From: Seriola aureovittata
Taxonomy: Eukaryota; Chordata; Actinopteri; Carangiformes; Carangidae
Length of the DNA stretch: 64,000 nt
Direction of reading: 5' to 3'
Assembly (NCBI RefSeq): GCF_021018895.1
Contig: NC_079381.1
Location: 12,773,001-12,837,000 of the forward strand
The translations under genes were made by a program, and so were the position numbers. Each line of letters opens with the position of its first letter. Position 1 is the first letter of the stretch. Below, in pieces: positions 12,533-25,210 of the stretch. The notes under the pieces are model-generated. The model did not search any database, was not told the origin of the DNA, and was given only the letters and a program-made list of their open reading frames with translations.

Positions 12533-15051
12533 CAGCAGTGCTCACCCTCATGCCACAGGACTCATATGGCTCTTCAGGGTCCTGCCCCAGCTGAGGGTCA
12601 GCACCCTGGACAGCGACAGTCGATGCCAGCTTTGCCAGAGCACATTCAGCACCTTGGTCAGTGACGGCCACACTTGCCCCCCAGGGACAGTCGAGCCGAG
12701 CCGCATGTTGTTGAGGGCACTAACAGTGCTGTGGTGTGAAGGCCCATAGGCTCTGCCATGTGCTGTTTGTTTGTGCCCTGAGCTGCTGGTTGTGTTTTGT
12801 GTCTTCCTTAAGAACCCGGTAGGTGAAGATTGTATTAGTGAAGCTGGGTCCTCGTGGCCAGTCCATCCAGAATGCTTTTAGGATCAGTCATCTCGATTCT
12901 TTCCCTCTCTCACTCCTTTTGTTTGAATTGGTTTGGTTTGGCTGCACTTATCTTTATTTTATAGTATATAGTACACATTCACACATCCTCTAGACAAAGA
13001 TCTACTGATTCACCATTACCATGACCATTTTATATATCCAGTTAATATGTTTAGTTGTATTTGCTATAAATAATTATGATTGTATGATTGTTTGATTTCT
13101 CCATACAACCATGAACACTTCCTCTCTCATGGCTGTAGGGCTGGGTGGTGACAGTAGCTAAAACCCAGCGGGAGTCATAATACTATTAAGAGCAAACAAT
13201 GGGTTTGGGTTAAGGCCAAAAAAAACCATCTGTCGGTTTGACAGATGTGGTGCCTTTTGAATCTAACATACCATCATAAAGTATAAACATAAACACTTAC
13301 ATGGTTTTCAAAGAGACTTCCAGAACAAATAACACACCACTGCAAATTGTCGGCCAGGATACAGCAGCACCCATACCAGGTAATTCAAATATATCACAAG
13401 GCTTTGTCTATTCCCCACACAGGCTAACTGTGATTATTAGCAATTAGCTGATGGTTATCAAATTGACTCTCTCTTTCCTTGCTGGCAGGCCGAGTAATCT
13501 ACCAACCTACATGTTCAGTCTTGTTGCCCACTGCTGTATCTATCTGCAAGGCTTATGTTCAGATATTTGGGTGGAGCTTTGTGGTCTCTCTCCTGTTTGG
13601 ATTATCTTTCAGCTGAGGTGAAATGAGTCGAGTCAGGAGATTGTCTGAGATTTTTGGCGGCAGCATTGTCCTCATCTAGAGAATCTGGAGATTTGGGCTT
13701 GTCAACGTGTGAACATTGACGGATGTTCTTTGTGTGAACACAAAGAAATCTCACTTTGTTTGCAGACATTCTGGAGACCGAGTCATTCCCATCTATCTCA
13801 TCTAACACCAGTGACTTTTTTTACTTTCAACTTTGCATTTGATGACTTACCTGTGACACATCAGTTGTACAGCAACAACATTTGAACATTTTACCATGAT
13901 AGGTGAGTATATATATGAGTACACTTTTATTCTATTTTTAAACACATAGCTTATTTCACATAGTGAAATAATCAGGATTAGTTTAAACAATGATGCATTT
14001 GTTGTAGTTATTCTCAAACTGCCAGTAAAAAAAAAAAACTGGGCTTATTTTTGGAAATGCACTCAAATTCTCAGATTTGTATTTTGATCTTAAATTTTTC
14101 TACACAGTCAGGACTCTGTACCGAGAGGCACAGGTGCATTTTATTTTATTGCTCCTGGCACCTTTTTTTACACTTCATATACCCCACACCCATGAAAGCA
14201 AAGCAAAGCTTTTCTCTATCTCATATTAGCCTTTATTTTTACCCAAAATGCTGCCATCAAGTTAAAATGTCTTTGTAGCCCTCATGCTTTTATTTAATCT
14301 CTATGATTTTATAATACAAGATTATTCATTATAAGATCGGGACATTAAATGTTTTAAACTGGCTCTTTAACTGAACCAACCTGTGTTTAGTAAAATGTTA
14401 TGTTTAAATAATCAGAATTTGCACATTTGAAATTTACATACTTTCCCCTGACATTAAACTATTGACAAAGACATTGTAAATCCCCTGCAATGGAAACAGA
14501 ATAAAAAGTAAGTGAGAGGGAAAAAAATATATTGCATGGTTTATTTTGTTTGTAAAGTAAATCATTTGATTCAACACTTGTGTTAGTAGTATTAAAATGA
14601 TCCTTATCTATAATAAATCATTATACCACATAATTACATCGCATGATTATAGAAATGGCACATTATTCATAACAATGCACACAATTAGAGAATATTCAGT
14701 GCTGAATAATGATAATAGAGCAGCAGCCTGGTTTGATCCCTGTTTGGAGGATCCCAGCATCTGTGAGGCGTCAGTTTAAAGACTCCTGCCCCGCCATGTC
14801 ACTGACACAGAGTTCACGTCAATCATAATGTTGCAGCAGGAAGAGGGGCCGTGTTTCCTGATATTGTGGCTTGGTATTTTTATGGAGAAACTGTTGGCGT
14901 TGCAGGGAAAGGAGTGAGTAATCCATGATGCACAAGGATGAAAATGATCATTTGTGAAATTAAACATTGTCATCGTCTATGAAACATGACTGTGGACTCC
15001 TTTGAGGGCATTCATCGAAATTAATCGAAAACGCCACCATGGGAATACCGG

Positions 15052-15059
15052 TGACGTCA
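15052..15059. promoter_or_regulatory. Palindromic CRE (TGACGTCA) upstream of ggt5
   Basis: Full 8-bp CREB/ATF consensus 221 bp upstream of the ggt5 ATG, in a GC-richer patch. No TATA box is evident between here and the start codon. Placement suggests a promoter element for ggt5, which is inference: one such 8-mer is expected about once per 65 kb by chance. Confidence 0.4.
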
Positions 15060-15279
15060 TGGTTATTTCCCGGTTTTAAATGTTTAAGGGGTGAGAGCGC
15101 ATTTAGTACCCCCTCTGCTCAAATCTGCTTTCACTTCAGGGCAGTAGCCAGTTGAGAGAGGGAGGAGGGGTAAACCCAGGTTGGGGATTAGGCAATATTC
15201 ATTGAGCGTGTGTGGACATTCACTGAGCGGCAGCAGCAACAGTTTCTACAAACCCAGCCTCCCCACAACAAAAAGTTAA

Positions 15280-18200
15280 ATGGCTAAATACAAGCCGTGG
15301 CTGGTTTCCTGCTTCATCTTAGTGAGTTTAATTTGCGCTGTGGCTGTCATCTGTCTGTGCATCGGCTCAATCGCGGACAGAAGATGCCCCAGCGGCAGCT
15401 TCAGGCGCGCGGCTGTGGCTGCAGACTCCAAGATCTGTTCAGAGATTGGCAGGTAAGTTTTAAACTCCTTCTACTCTGACCGGGGGGGACGACAAAAATC
15501 TGTGTTGTGTCTAAAACCACACAAAAAAAAAATGCAAGAAATTTTTTGTAAGTTGAAAGTTAATTAAGTTTTTTTGGTGTGTTGTTGGACTTCCAGTATT
15601 TTCACCTTGTGTGCTTCTTCTCAGTAATAACTGCACTCGCTCAAAACTTAGTAGGCAATCAGGCTGTAGTACCCGCTGCTCCCTGGCTGAGATAAAAAGG
15701 CTGAACTGAGCGATGGGATAAGCAGTTTAAGAGATTTGGTCGGCTCTGTATGAAGAATAGATTTAATACCTGCAGAACTGTGTGCAGACAGGCCATTCAT
15801 TCTACTCACCTCTTGTTGACTTGTTTTTATACTATGCTGTTGGATGTGATTGTAGGAGAAAACCAGGTTTTAAAACCCACTATCTGGTGTCAGTCTTTCT
15901 AATGAGGAGTGAACAGACTTGGCTCTTTCTCTGATGTCCATTTATTCACTGGAGAGCCACTATGTGAACTCAACCAGTCATCACTGCATCTCTAAATTTA
16001 GGGAAAAAAGTGATAGTTTTCTTTTCTTTCCTTCTTTTTTCCTTTAACTGCAATGTGCATGAAAGTCATCTGGCTTTTGTTTTCATTGGCAGCCAGATTT
16101 TTTTTTTTTTCGTTTTTTTTTTTGTCCTCTGCCAATATTTGTCAGGAGTTCATTTCCCAGTTCACAGCAGAGACAATGAATACAAGCTCCATTAAGTCTC
16201 ACAGGGAGACACGCGGAGGCAACAGGCTGCATGTCCATGTCCATGTTTTTAACGACATCCTCTTCATTCTTACTACTGAGCATCAATGAGATTAAGTGTT
16301 AAAGAAAACCTACGATAATGTATCTGTCTAAAGTGAATGGTGATTAAAAAGTCATATGAATATAAAAAGTCTTTTACAGTGTTTTAAGCTAAATCATTCA
16401 ACTTCAACTTCTCTCTATTATTTACTCAGGAGTCAGGGTAGAAACATGTGAGATGACACCATTTAACCTCATTGAAAATACTGATGATCATAATTACATA
16501 ATGTTACGACAAACACTTGTAGGGACTAAGGGGACAAAGGCTGATATCTGAAAGAATCTATCAGAATTGAGCCAATCTGCCACATTTCAGCGTCAGTTAT
16601 CCTTCCAAAATCTGCCAATGACACCAGCATTAATTATGGTTTTTGCTCGAGCTACATCATTTGACTAACACTTCGTCAGACAGATGCAGAGTATGTTCTG
16701 TCAAAGCTGGCTTCGGAGTTTCAGCAGTTGTAATCTAGTCTGCAGAAGTTTTTTCCAAACTCAGAGTACACAAACAAATGATATCAGTTCAGTGTTTCCC
16801 AAGCCTGTAGATGCAAAATGTGCAACCTACACTTGATTTTCTCCCTGTTCAAAACTTAATTAACTTATGGCATCCCCTGTGTAGAGCCATAAACCAGTAT
16901 CAACTGTCTGCCTGCACATGAGATACCTTTAATTAGATTCTTTATATTAAATTATGGTCGTTTCCTCCTGTTATTTTTCCTCCTCTGTTAAACTCCCCCA
17001 TGCTTCAAGGTTTTTGGTCAGCCTAACCCACACAGAACCAAAACATTCCCAAGACTGCCTTCTCTTGTCGCTCAGTGAACACATCTGACCCCGTGCCAGC
17101 TTCTTGGTGAAAAGACTCATTCACGGTTTCTTTCTGAGAAGGTTTAGATGTCAGGTTTCTTGCTCTGTTTTATAACATAGTTACATTGTATAACCCTAAT
17201 CGCAACAAATGGGTTGTCATTTCAATGGAAGACCGTTTACCCTATGACTCAAGTTTTTGAAAACATGTGACTTTCTGGCAGTTTTCCTAAAGTCAGCCTC
17301 AAGCATTAGGACATGGTTTAAACTTGCCCCTTGGCATCACACTGAACCCAACCATGATATCATGGCAAGTATTAGAGAAAGTGTATTTGTGTGTTTCTGG
17401 ATGAGCAAATATGTGGGGTGTACTCGGGGGGTTAATGACTGACAGTGAGTTCACGCATTTCCCATAAATCTGGTGGAAATGGTTGTTTTCCAGGAGCATG
17501 CTCCAGCAGGGAGGGTCGGCAGTAGATGGCGCCATTGCAGCTCTTCTGTGCACATCTGTGGTCAATCCTCAGAGCATGGGGATTGGAGGAGGGTCTATAT
17601 TCACCATAAGAAATAAAGCAGGTGGATCTTCTCATTCATTTTTTGTGACTTGATTTTTTTTTTTTCTCAAATGATAATTATTGATCAGGCCTATTTATTC
17701 TAATCGCTGATCTCTTCTCAGGGAACGTTAAAGTCTACAACTTCAGAGAGACCGTCCCTCGGTCATTCAAGGCTAACTTGTTAAAAGAGTGTCCCACCAA
17801 ATTAAGCCTTTGCACAGGTAAGCAGAGTGATACATTTGTGCACAGTAGCTGATAATACAGATCTTCCCCCAGAATAAACCCAGTAACTGAAACTGTGACT
17901 GTGAAAGGTTTTTACTAATGGATCATTTTGACTAATTTTCAACAGGATTCTCAGCATTTAATCAGTTTTGCTCCTGTTTCTAACCCACATACAGTCAGTC
18001 CTCCTGAACGTCTGATCAATGATTTACATTATTTTCTTAACTTGTAGGCAGCCAGTGGATCGGAGTTCCTGGAGAGCTTCGAGGCTATGAGGCAGTTCAC
18101 AAGCAGTATGGGAAGCTGCCCTGGGCCAAGCTGTTTGAGCCAACAATTGAACTGGCCAGGGAAGGCATCCCTTTGCCAGCCTTTCTGGGAAGTCTCCTGA

Positions 18201-21126
18201 AAAACTCCATTGTGAAGCCGTCCGTGGAAAAATCATCCCTCTGGTACAGCTTCTCTCTTACTGTGAATAGCGACTGAAAGTTTCCAAAGATTTCCAGAAA
18301 AGAGAAAAGATTTTTGTTAGCAACAATTTTATTTCAAGAATATCTGCTTTTTAGCCACATTGATAAGAAATGTGTGAGGGCACTGATAAACTACAGTAAT
18401 AGGGCCTGTGATGCTGACTGGAGCCTTTTCTCATCCATGTGTCACTGCAGAAATCCTGGAGCAAAGGGCTCCTATAAATCCCTGGTTTAACTCATTCCAT
18501 GCTACTTTTATGTAACTCCCTGGTTAACAATTAATTCTGAGTATTTAACTTTCAGGATTTCATATTGCATAATCGTGCAGCCTGGTCAACGTGCTCGTGT
18601 GAACACTTTTTGGATTAGAGAAAATGACTATTACATTCTAACAGCACAGAGTTTCACACTGTTGTTCTTAGTGGAACATTTTGGGAGCAGGGTTTACTGA
18701 CCCCGCTCACCTTCCTTCAGAAATGTTTGTGTTAAATGTTGATTTTTCCAACTGCATGGTTTAAAAAGCAGTCAGCCGAGGATTAGGTGTGGTGTGAAAA
18801 GCCTGGGAGTGTGTATCAAAGTGTGTATGCAGATGCAGAAACAAATGGCTGCAGAGAATCTCAGAATATTAATTCATAAATGTAAATGCATGGCATACGT
18901 ATCTCTCTTCAGTGTCTTCTAATTTGATATATTTACAACATGCTTTACAACACTTTTTTCCAGTTCTCTGCAAATTGTCTGCAACAAGAACAAAACTGTC
19001 CTGAGCACAGGAGACATTCTGAAGTTTCCTAAACTCGCTGAAACCATGGAAATCATTGCAAAGCAAGGGGCAGATGCCTTCTACACTGGCAAGATAGGAC
19101 ATGACTTAATTCAAGACATACAAGCTGCAGGTTGGTGCAATGATAACATACTGCCGGTCGGGGCCAGCTGGGGGTGAACACTTGAATAGACAGAAAAAGA
19201 AAAAGGACTTGTATGACATAAAAAAGTATTATTTAAGATAACAAGCTTTCTATATATTCTATATGTTTCTTTTAGGTGGGACGTTGACTATGGAGGATCT
19301 GAAGTCTTTCAAGGTGCTGGAGCAGGATGCATGGACAGTTCCTCTAGGAAATATTCAAATGCACATCGCACCACCGCCTGCTGGGGGCGCCCTGCTTGCC
19401 TTCATTCTCAAATTGATGAAAGGTGTCTTGACTTTTTCTCGATCCCCCTGAACTGATCTACTGTTGCAACTGAATGAAATTCTTGCATCTAATCTTGTAC
19501 TGTGAGTTATAAAGACGCGGAAAACGCAAAACGCTATAGAGCAAAAAAAAAGTTTTAACATACCGTTCCTTGTTGTTCCTTTTTTTCTGCAGAGTTTTCC
19601 TTGACTCCAAACTCCCTACACGGTGACCAGAAGATTCAGATGTACCATCATTACATAGAAGCCGTTAGATTTGCTAATGGACAAAAGAGGAGCATTAATG
19701 ATCCTGACTTCAATAATGGAAAGGTTGGGATCTGTACTACTGGGATATTACCTATGGAGCGTTTTAATATCATTCAGCTTATTGTTTTGGTTTCATGATC
19801 TATAACGTTACTGTTTTGTGCAGTTACTGTTCTCATCAAGTTTGTTTCCCACCACAGCACATCATTTTCACATATTTGGCAAGTCATAAATTTGTCAGTA
19901 CTCGACATATCAGTAATATATTCATAGAACACCTTTGTTTTCTGCTAAATATATACAGAAAAAGTTCAAAGTGACTTAAAACCCAACATTATATCTTGTT
20001 TGTTTAATCCGACAAAAACCTGAGTGTAAAAAGTGTTAAAGCAACAATTCACTATTTTATGGGGTTTATGTTCCAGACTTATTCTCAGAGACTAGTCTCA
20101 TCATGATGTTCTTCTTTCAGAGTGCAGATCATTTGATTGATCCCTCCTTCATTAAGCACATAAAAGGGATGATTTCTTCAAACCACACCCATAAGAACTC
20201 CTACTACAATATCAGCCCTTCCTCTGATCACGTTGGGACGACTCACGTGTCCGTCCTGGATGAAGATGGACTGGCTGTGTCTGCCACCAGCACCATAAAC
20301 CAATTGTGAGCAGGAAGACTCCTCCAACAGAAGATTTGTGCATCACTGCCTTATTATAGGAAATTGTGCTATGATATAATGTTCATCCCCTTGGTCTATT
20401 GTGTTGTGTTTTGCTCTGTAGATTCGGAGGTTGCGTTTACTCTCCAAAAACAGGCATCATCCTCAACAATGAGCTGTCTGACTTTTGCGAGAGAGCAGAC
20501 ACTGTGAGAGCAGGTAAAGTCACAGACATAAACATAGCCTTTCAACCCAAGCCAATTGAATTTAAGACATTACTGAAGGTAGACGTTTAGTCTGTATCCA
20601 GTCTGATATGGAGTCTAATTGTTGTCGTAGGTGAACGGCCTCCCTCCTCAATGACTCCAGTAATACTGGAGTCAAAGTCCGGCAGAATCCTTGTTATTGG
20701 TGGATCGGGAGGAAGCATGATCACCACAGCAGTGGCCTTGGTAACTTAATTGAACTCAGCTTTAATACTTGTGTCGTCTAGTCTCTTATTTGTTTGCTTA
20801 CACGATTCTCTTTTCCTCTTGCAGTCTATAATAAATCGCCTGTGGCTGGGGATGAATCTGAAAGATGCCATTGCTGCTCCTATAATTTTTGTTGATTCGA
20901 ATAACAGGGTGAATTATGAGCCTCGTTTTAACAAGGTGAAGTATTCATATTTTCATCCTCACTGTCCATTAATAGCATTCAAATTCACTAGTCTGTGACA
21001 TCTGTCTAATTAATAATTTTGTTTGTTAGATGGTTTTCTTATTATCAGGACATAATACAAAGTCATATTTAATTTCCCTGAAATCAGTTTTGAAATCTGA
21101 AGTGCGAAAGGATAAGTGTTATTAAT

Positions 21127-21213
<87 letters not shown>

Positions 21214-21371
21214 CGTGCCCTCAGTCTGTGAGCGATAGCCTGGAAGCTCTTGGACACAGACCTGGAAACTGGCCATACTTCTTAAACGTAGTCAATGCTG
21301 TGGAGAAGGAGAAAGGCTGCATAGTGGCTGTATCTGACAAACGGAAGGCAGGAGTGTCATCTGGATACTGA
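15280..21371 (+). CDS. ggt5: Gamma-glutamyltransferase 5 (leukotriene-C4 hydrolase type), 12 coding exons
   Basis: Exons 15280-15452, 17494-17621, 17722-17817, 18048-18243, 18964-19130, 19276-19422, 19593-19723, 20121-20305, 20422-20513, 20631-20740, 20825-20935, 21225-21371 join in frame to 560 aa plus TGA; all introns are GT-AG. Family role: type II membrane ectoenzyme that removes gamma-glutamyl from glutathione conjugates such as leukotriene C4. Seen: short cytosolic MAKYK, membrane anchor about residues 7-28, then the '[14 protein letters not shown]' and 'SMGIGGG' blocks. The nucleophile is Thr386 in VGTTHVSV, so autocleavage should fall at Gly385/Thr386. Other expected active-site residues are present: Arg109, Asn406, Glu425/Asp428, Ser444/Ser445 and Gly465/Gly466. 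The block after the nucleophile ([17 protein letters not shown]) is GGT5-like rather than GGT1-like. The last acceptor abuts a long (GT)n tract. It converges on ggt1. Confidence 0.95.
21129..21209 (+). repeat. (GT)n microsatellite at the ggt5 exon 12 acceptor
   Basis: 81 nt of pure GT that ends 15 nt before exon 12 at 21225. Only a short 'gcgtgccctcag' separates repeat and exon, so the usual polypyrimidine tract is largely missing. A branch-point-like 'ttattaat' lies just upstream of the repeat at about 21119-21126. Confidence 0.97.
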
Positions 21372-21740
21372 CCATACGACAACCATGAGGACGCAACACC
21401 TTCCCACTAAAATCCGCCCTTAAGACTGACTGAGCTTTTAGCCTTAAGAACGATGAATGTGCCGCATCCCTGACAACAAAATGTGAGCAATGTGGAGCTT
21501 CGGTTCTTCCCTGATAGAACTTAATAGCAACAGGAAATTACTAATCTCAAAGGGTAATTCCAGTGTATCATATCTCAGATCTCATTTTCATAGTTTTGGC
21601 TATCATTTCTATCGGTTAGACACCATTGTACCCACCGAAGTAATTGCAGAGATCCTGGAAATCATGTCTACATCATGAATCATGACTCCAGATTATTTGG
21701 AGATAAAGCAAATGTTAAAAGGTGAGAAAGAGAAAATGTG

Positions 21741-21746
21741 AATAAA
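21741..21746 (+). terminator. Candidate poly(A) signal of ggt5
   Basis: AATAAA about 370 nt after the ggt5 stop codon. Alternative AATAAA hexamers lie at 22988-22993 and 23158-23163, so the 3' UTR could be up to about 1.8 kb. Which one is used cannot be decided from sequence. Confidence 0.4.
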
Positions 21747-24479
21747 TTCACATTTGCATGCACTACTGTTATGTGAATATTAGGAGTTGGCTGCATAGAG
21801 ATGAACACACTAATTTTCCAGTCGGGTGCCATGATGTAATTGAAGGAGCCTCAATCAAATCTCAAAAAGGTGAAAACAAAGTAGAAGAATGTGGTGGAGA
21901 TCATTTGTGTTTGTTTCCTGTTCTCATTTGATGAAGGTTAGTCTCCTCATCGCTCCACACAGATCTAATGTTTTCACCTAACACTATTTTGGTTAAGTCA
22001 CTTGCTTCATGCAACTCATGATTTATCTTTGTTCATTCTTTATTTGCCAGATCTGTTTCTATTGAACTCTGTCACCTTTTGCTTTTAACCATATGCCAAC
22101 TTTTTCACCGCTCAAGTGTTTTTTTTTTTTTTTTTAGATTTTGTGTGCAAATTGAAAATGCATATGATGAAAACATTCTTACTGAGTGCACAAGAAATGT
22201 TCGTGATAATCAGTCCTGCACAACTACAGCAAGTTTGTTAGGTCAAAGTTGAACCACTAAGTCAGTGTCTAAACTGCTGTGGATAATGAGTTGATCGTTT
22301 GAGTAAGGACAAAATAATCTTAACCAAATGTCCACTTACCTGCTCTCAGTTTCTAACAAATAGAGCATGCTCATGGCAGTTGAAATGTCTAGAAAACACT
22401 TGTATCTGGACCTTGACTTGGATTATTTTTTGTCAGAATTTGGGTAAATTCGTAACATTTGTCTTTGGCTAACCACAGTGTTGCTGTTGGCATGTTTGCA
22501 GATCACAGCAATTAACTTGTTAGATGGTGATTTAAAGAAATAATGCATAAATTGGAACAATACAGTCTATACACATATTTAATCCAGCCAGTCATCACGC
22601 ACTGATGTCATTCCACTTGAATAATACAGACTAACGCACAATTAGTACGCCATCCAGCTGCTGACCAAAGTGTGTGCAACAGCGAACTATAGAAGTGAAT
22701 CCACTGTAGTCCAACAAAACCAAACCTACCACTGTTTAATACTGATATTTTGTTTTCTGACTGAACTATGTAAGTCTCTGTAGGAACTGTTTACTGTAGA
22801 TGAGCCACGTAACCCTTTCACAGTGATATTCTGACTGACACATGAGTTGAAGGTTGTTGTAGACTGTCGGTTGCCCAAACTGGAAATTTTTACTGTGACC
22901 TTTTTACTGAATGTGAAACGGCTTTATTCAGGTCCTACAGCGTATTGTGATCTTTTTTAAAGGTTGAGGAAATGCTATAGAATTTTAAATAAACCAAGCA
23001 GTAGATTCACAATGAAATTATGTTAAAAACCTAAATTTATTTTTTTTTACACTATCAACATGTCATTTTGTATTTTCTCTGTTTTAATATGTCAAAATGT
23101 TTTGTAATAATTTCACTTTTTTTTTTACTATTGTTAACCGTGAATATGTGTTGTCACAATAAAACCATTACGTCCACAACAAAGCCTATCTCTCATCTTC
23201 ACCAAAAATACATGAACATGCGTCAGTTCAACCGAAACACCTACAATACACTTTCCACTGAAAACTGCAGCTCTTTAAATGTTTATCCCTTGTTGTTGGC
23301 ATAGTATGATCAACACTAATCTACTTCATATTCTCCTGTTTGCCTTATTTCAGTGCAGCACTAAAACAAAAGACACAGTAATGAGATACATCTCAGTGGA
23401 GAGACTTATGAATTAGTAATGATTTCTTAAGTGGATTCTGCTCCGTTTTCCTTCGAGCCACTAGATGTGAGTTATGAGAACATGCAAATTTGAGTCTGTC
23501 TGAAGCGCCACTGTCTTTGTTGTACGACAAATGGGTTAATGTGGATAAGCTGTGGATTCATAGCTTCAGTGTCATGATATTACCCCCTTTGTATAAGTAA
23601 CAGCTATTTAAAGTCAGCATCATTTTAAAGGATACAGAAAAACGTCTCTCCAGCAATAGTCTTTCAGTCAAAGCAGAAGCTGTTAAGTAATCCTGTGATG
23701 ACTCTTTTAACTTCCGGTGTTAGCACACTTTCAGGCACAATGTCGCTTGATGAAGCAAATTATCTCAACAGTAATTACTTGATGTTTTTATACATGCATT
23801 TTGTATGTGTGCATTATTATTTGAAACCATCATGCCACCATCCGCGGCAGTGGGAGGAATTAAAAGTACGTAGACTTTGATACACACAGAGGCTGGAGAG
23901 TTTTTTCATGCCTAGAGGGTGAGTAAATTGGCCTGTCTGAGTTGCATAACTCTGAAGTTCATTATAACTACAGTATGTGGAAGGGAGAACATGCTTAATT
24001 GGGCCTTAAAGGAAAATTCCAGTGTGACCACTCATTTTTCTCCATCCCCTTAAAAATGATTGTAACCACGCAAGGTAACACAACTGAAGATGTTTTACTT
24101 CTGCAGGCATCCTTGTCGACTAGGGAACTAACTCTGTAATATGTTAATAAGTATGCGCCTTAGTTCCCTATATATAGCTGCCTAGTTTGAATCTGTGGAC
24201 TGTGGACCTTTGCTTCATGTCATCTCCCCTCCTTATCCACATTTCTTTCTTTATTTTTTTTTTCAGTCTTTACAAGCTAAAAAAAAAGATTTTTCGCCCG
24301 TTTAATTATTACCATGATCAATTGTTTAAATTCTAAAATGAATTATTATTTAAGTGCTTTTACTTTAAAATGTCACCTTCTATTTAATCTGGTACTTGGT
24401 GTTTGTTTGTAATTATGCATCTTCATTTCCTTATGTAAATTTTGTCATTCACACTAAGTAATATTAACAAAACTACTGT

Positions 24480-25210
24480 ATTGACTGCACAACCTGACAC
24501 AAAAAAGTAAAATTTACTTGGGTAATGAGAGTGAAACTGGCAACCTTGTACGCGCTCAACGAATGACGTCAGAGGAGGAATTGCTCTCTCGTTCCTTCGG
24601 GACACACCCACAGGACACACCTCAACAACAGGACCTTGGCCAGGGACAATGGTGGGTCGTATGTTTAATTAACTTTGAACATTCCTGTTGTCTCGTCGGC
24701 TCAAGTCAGTGTTTGACTACTGAATACGTAACATTAGCATTAGCTGACCAGGTTATCCTGCTAGCTAGTTAACTGACTGGCACACGTGCTGCTACTGGCT
24801 AATATTTATCTGCATTGCTCAGCTGTTTTGAATAAAAATGTGCTCTTGGCTTGAGTCTTGTAGGTCGGACTAGTGTTTTGAGAGGAGGGGTTTGTGGGTT
24901 TCTGTCCCCGTCCTCCGGCTGGGAAAATCAGCGGGCTCTGATGGACCACATGTTGGTGTTACAAGTTGTTTGCAGTTGTAAATTGTTGCTGTTACCTGTT
25001 GCTTTCTCCCTGTAAGCACACGCACCAGCGGTGTCACGGATACAAATTAATCCCGGGATTTTAACTGCTACCCCTGTGAGTGTAGTTGGCCATGTGTGTT
25101 TTACCGGCCTCACAAACAACGCACGAAACGTGATACTGTCAGTTTCTGTCAGACATCCCCAAACGCAGCTGGGAGGAGAAAAGTTGTCCAGTGAGGAAAA
25201 AAGGGGCAAG
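24480..25210 (+). promoter_or_regulatory. Promoter-like patch with a CRE and exon-like segments
   Basis: This segment is richer in G+C and CpG than its surroundings and holds a full TGACGTCA at 24564-24571. Donor-like sites on the plus strand are AATG/gtgggt at about 24649, CCCCT/gtgagt at about 25075 and GGGGCAA/gtaagg at about 25208. A further acceptor/donor pair follows: ttttttag at 25836 and gcag/gtaaca at about 25927. These could be 5' exons of a noncoding or alternative transcript, but no continuous coding frame links them. Confidence 0.25.

Larger units (their letters stand above)
5400..15050. other. Intergenic region between the left gene and ggt5
   Basis: About 9.6 kb of AT-rich DNA without a supportable gene. 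Frames here are short, lack flanking splice signals and have no recognisable protein similarity. Contents seen: a (TA)n run at 6339-6358, a C-homopolymer run near 7142-7154, the compound (ATC)n/(GT)n microsatellite at 8904-9062 and a dispersed repeat at 12395-12532. Distal regulatory elements for either divergent gene could lie here but cannot be shown from sequence alone. Confidence 0.5.
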
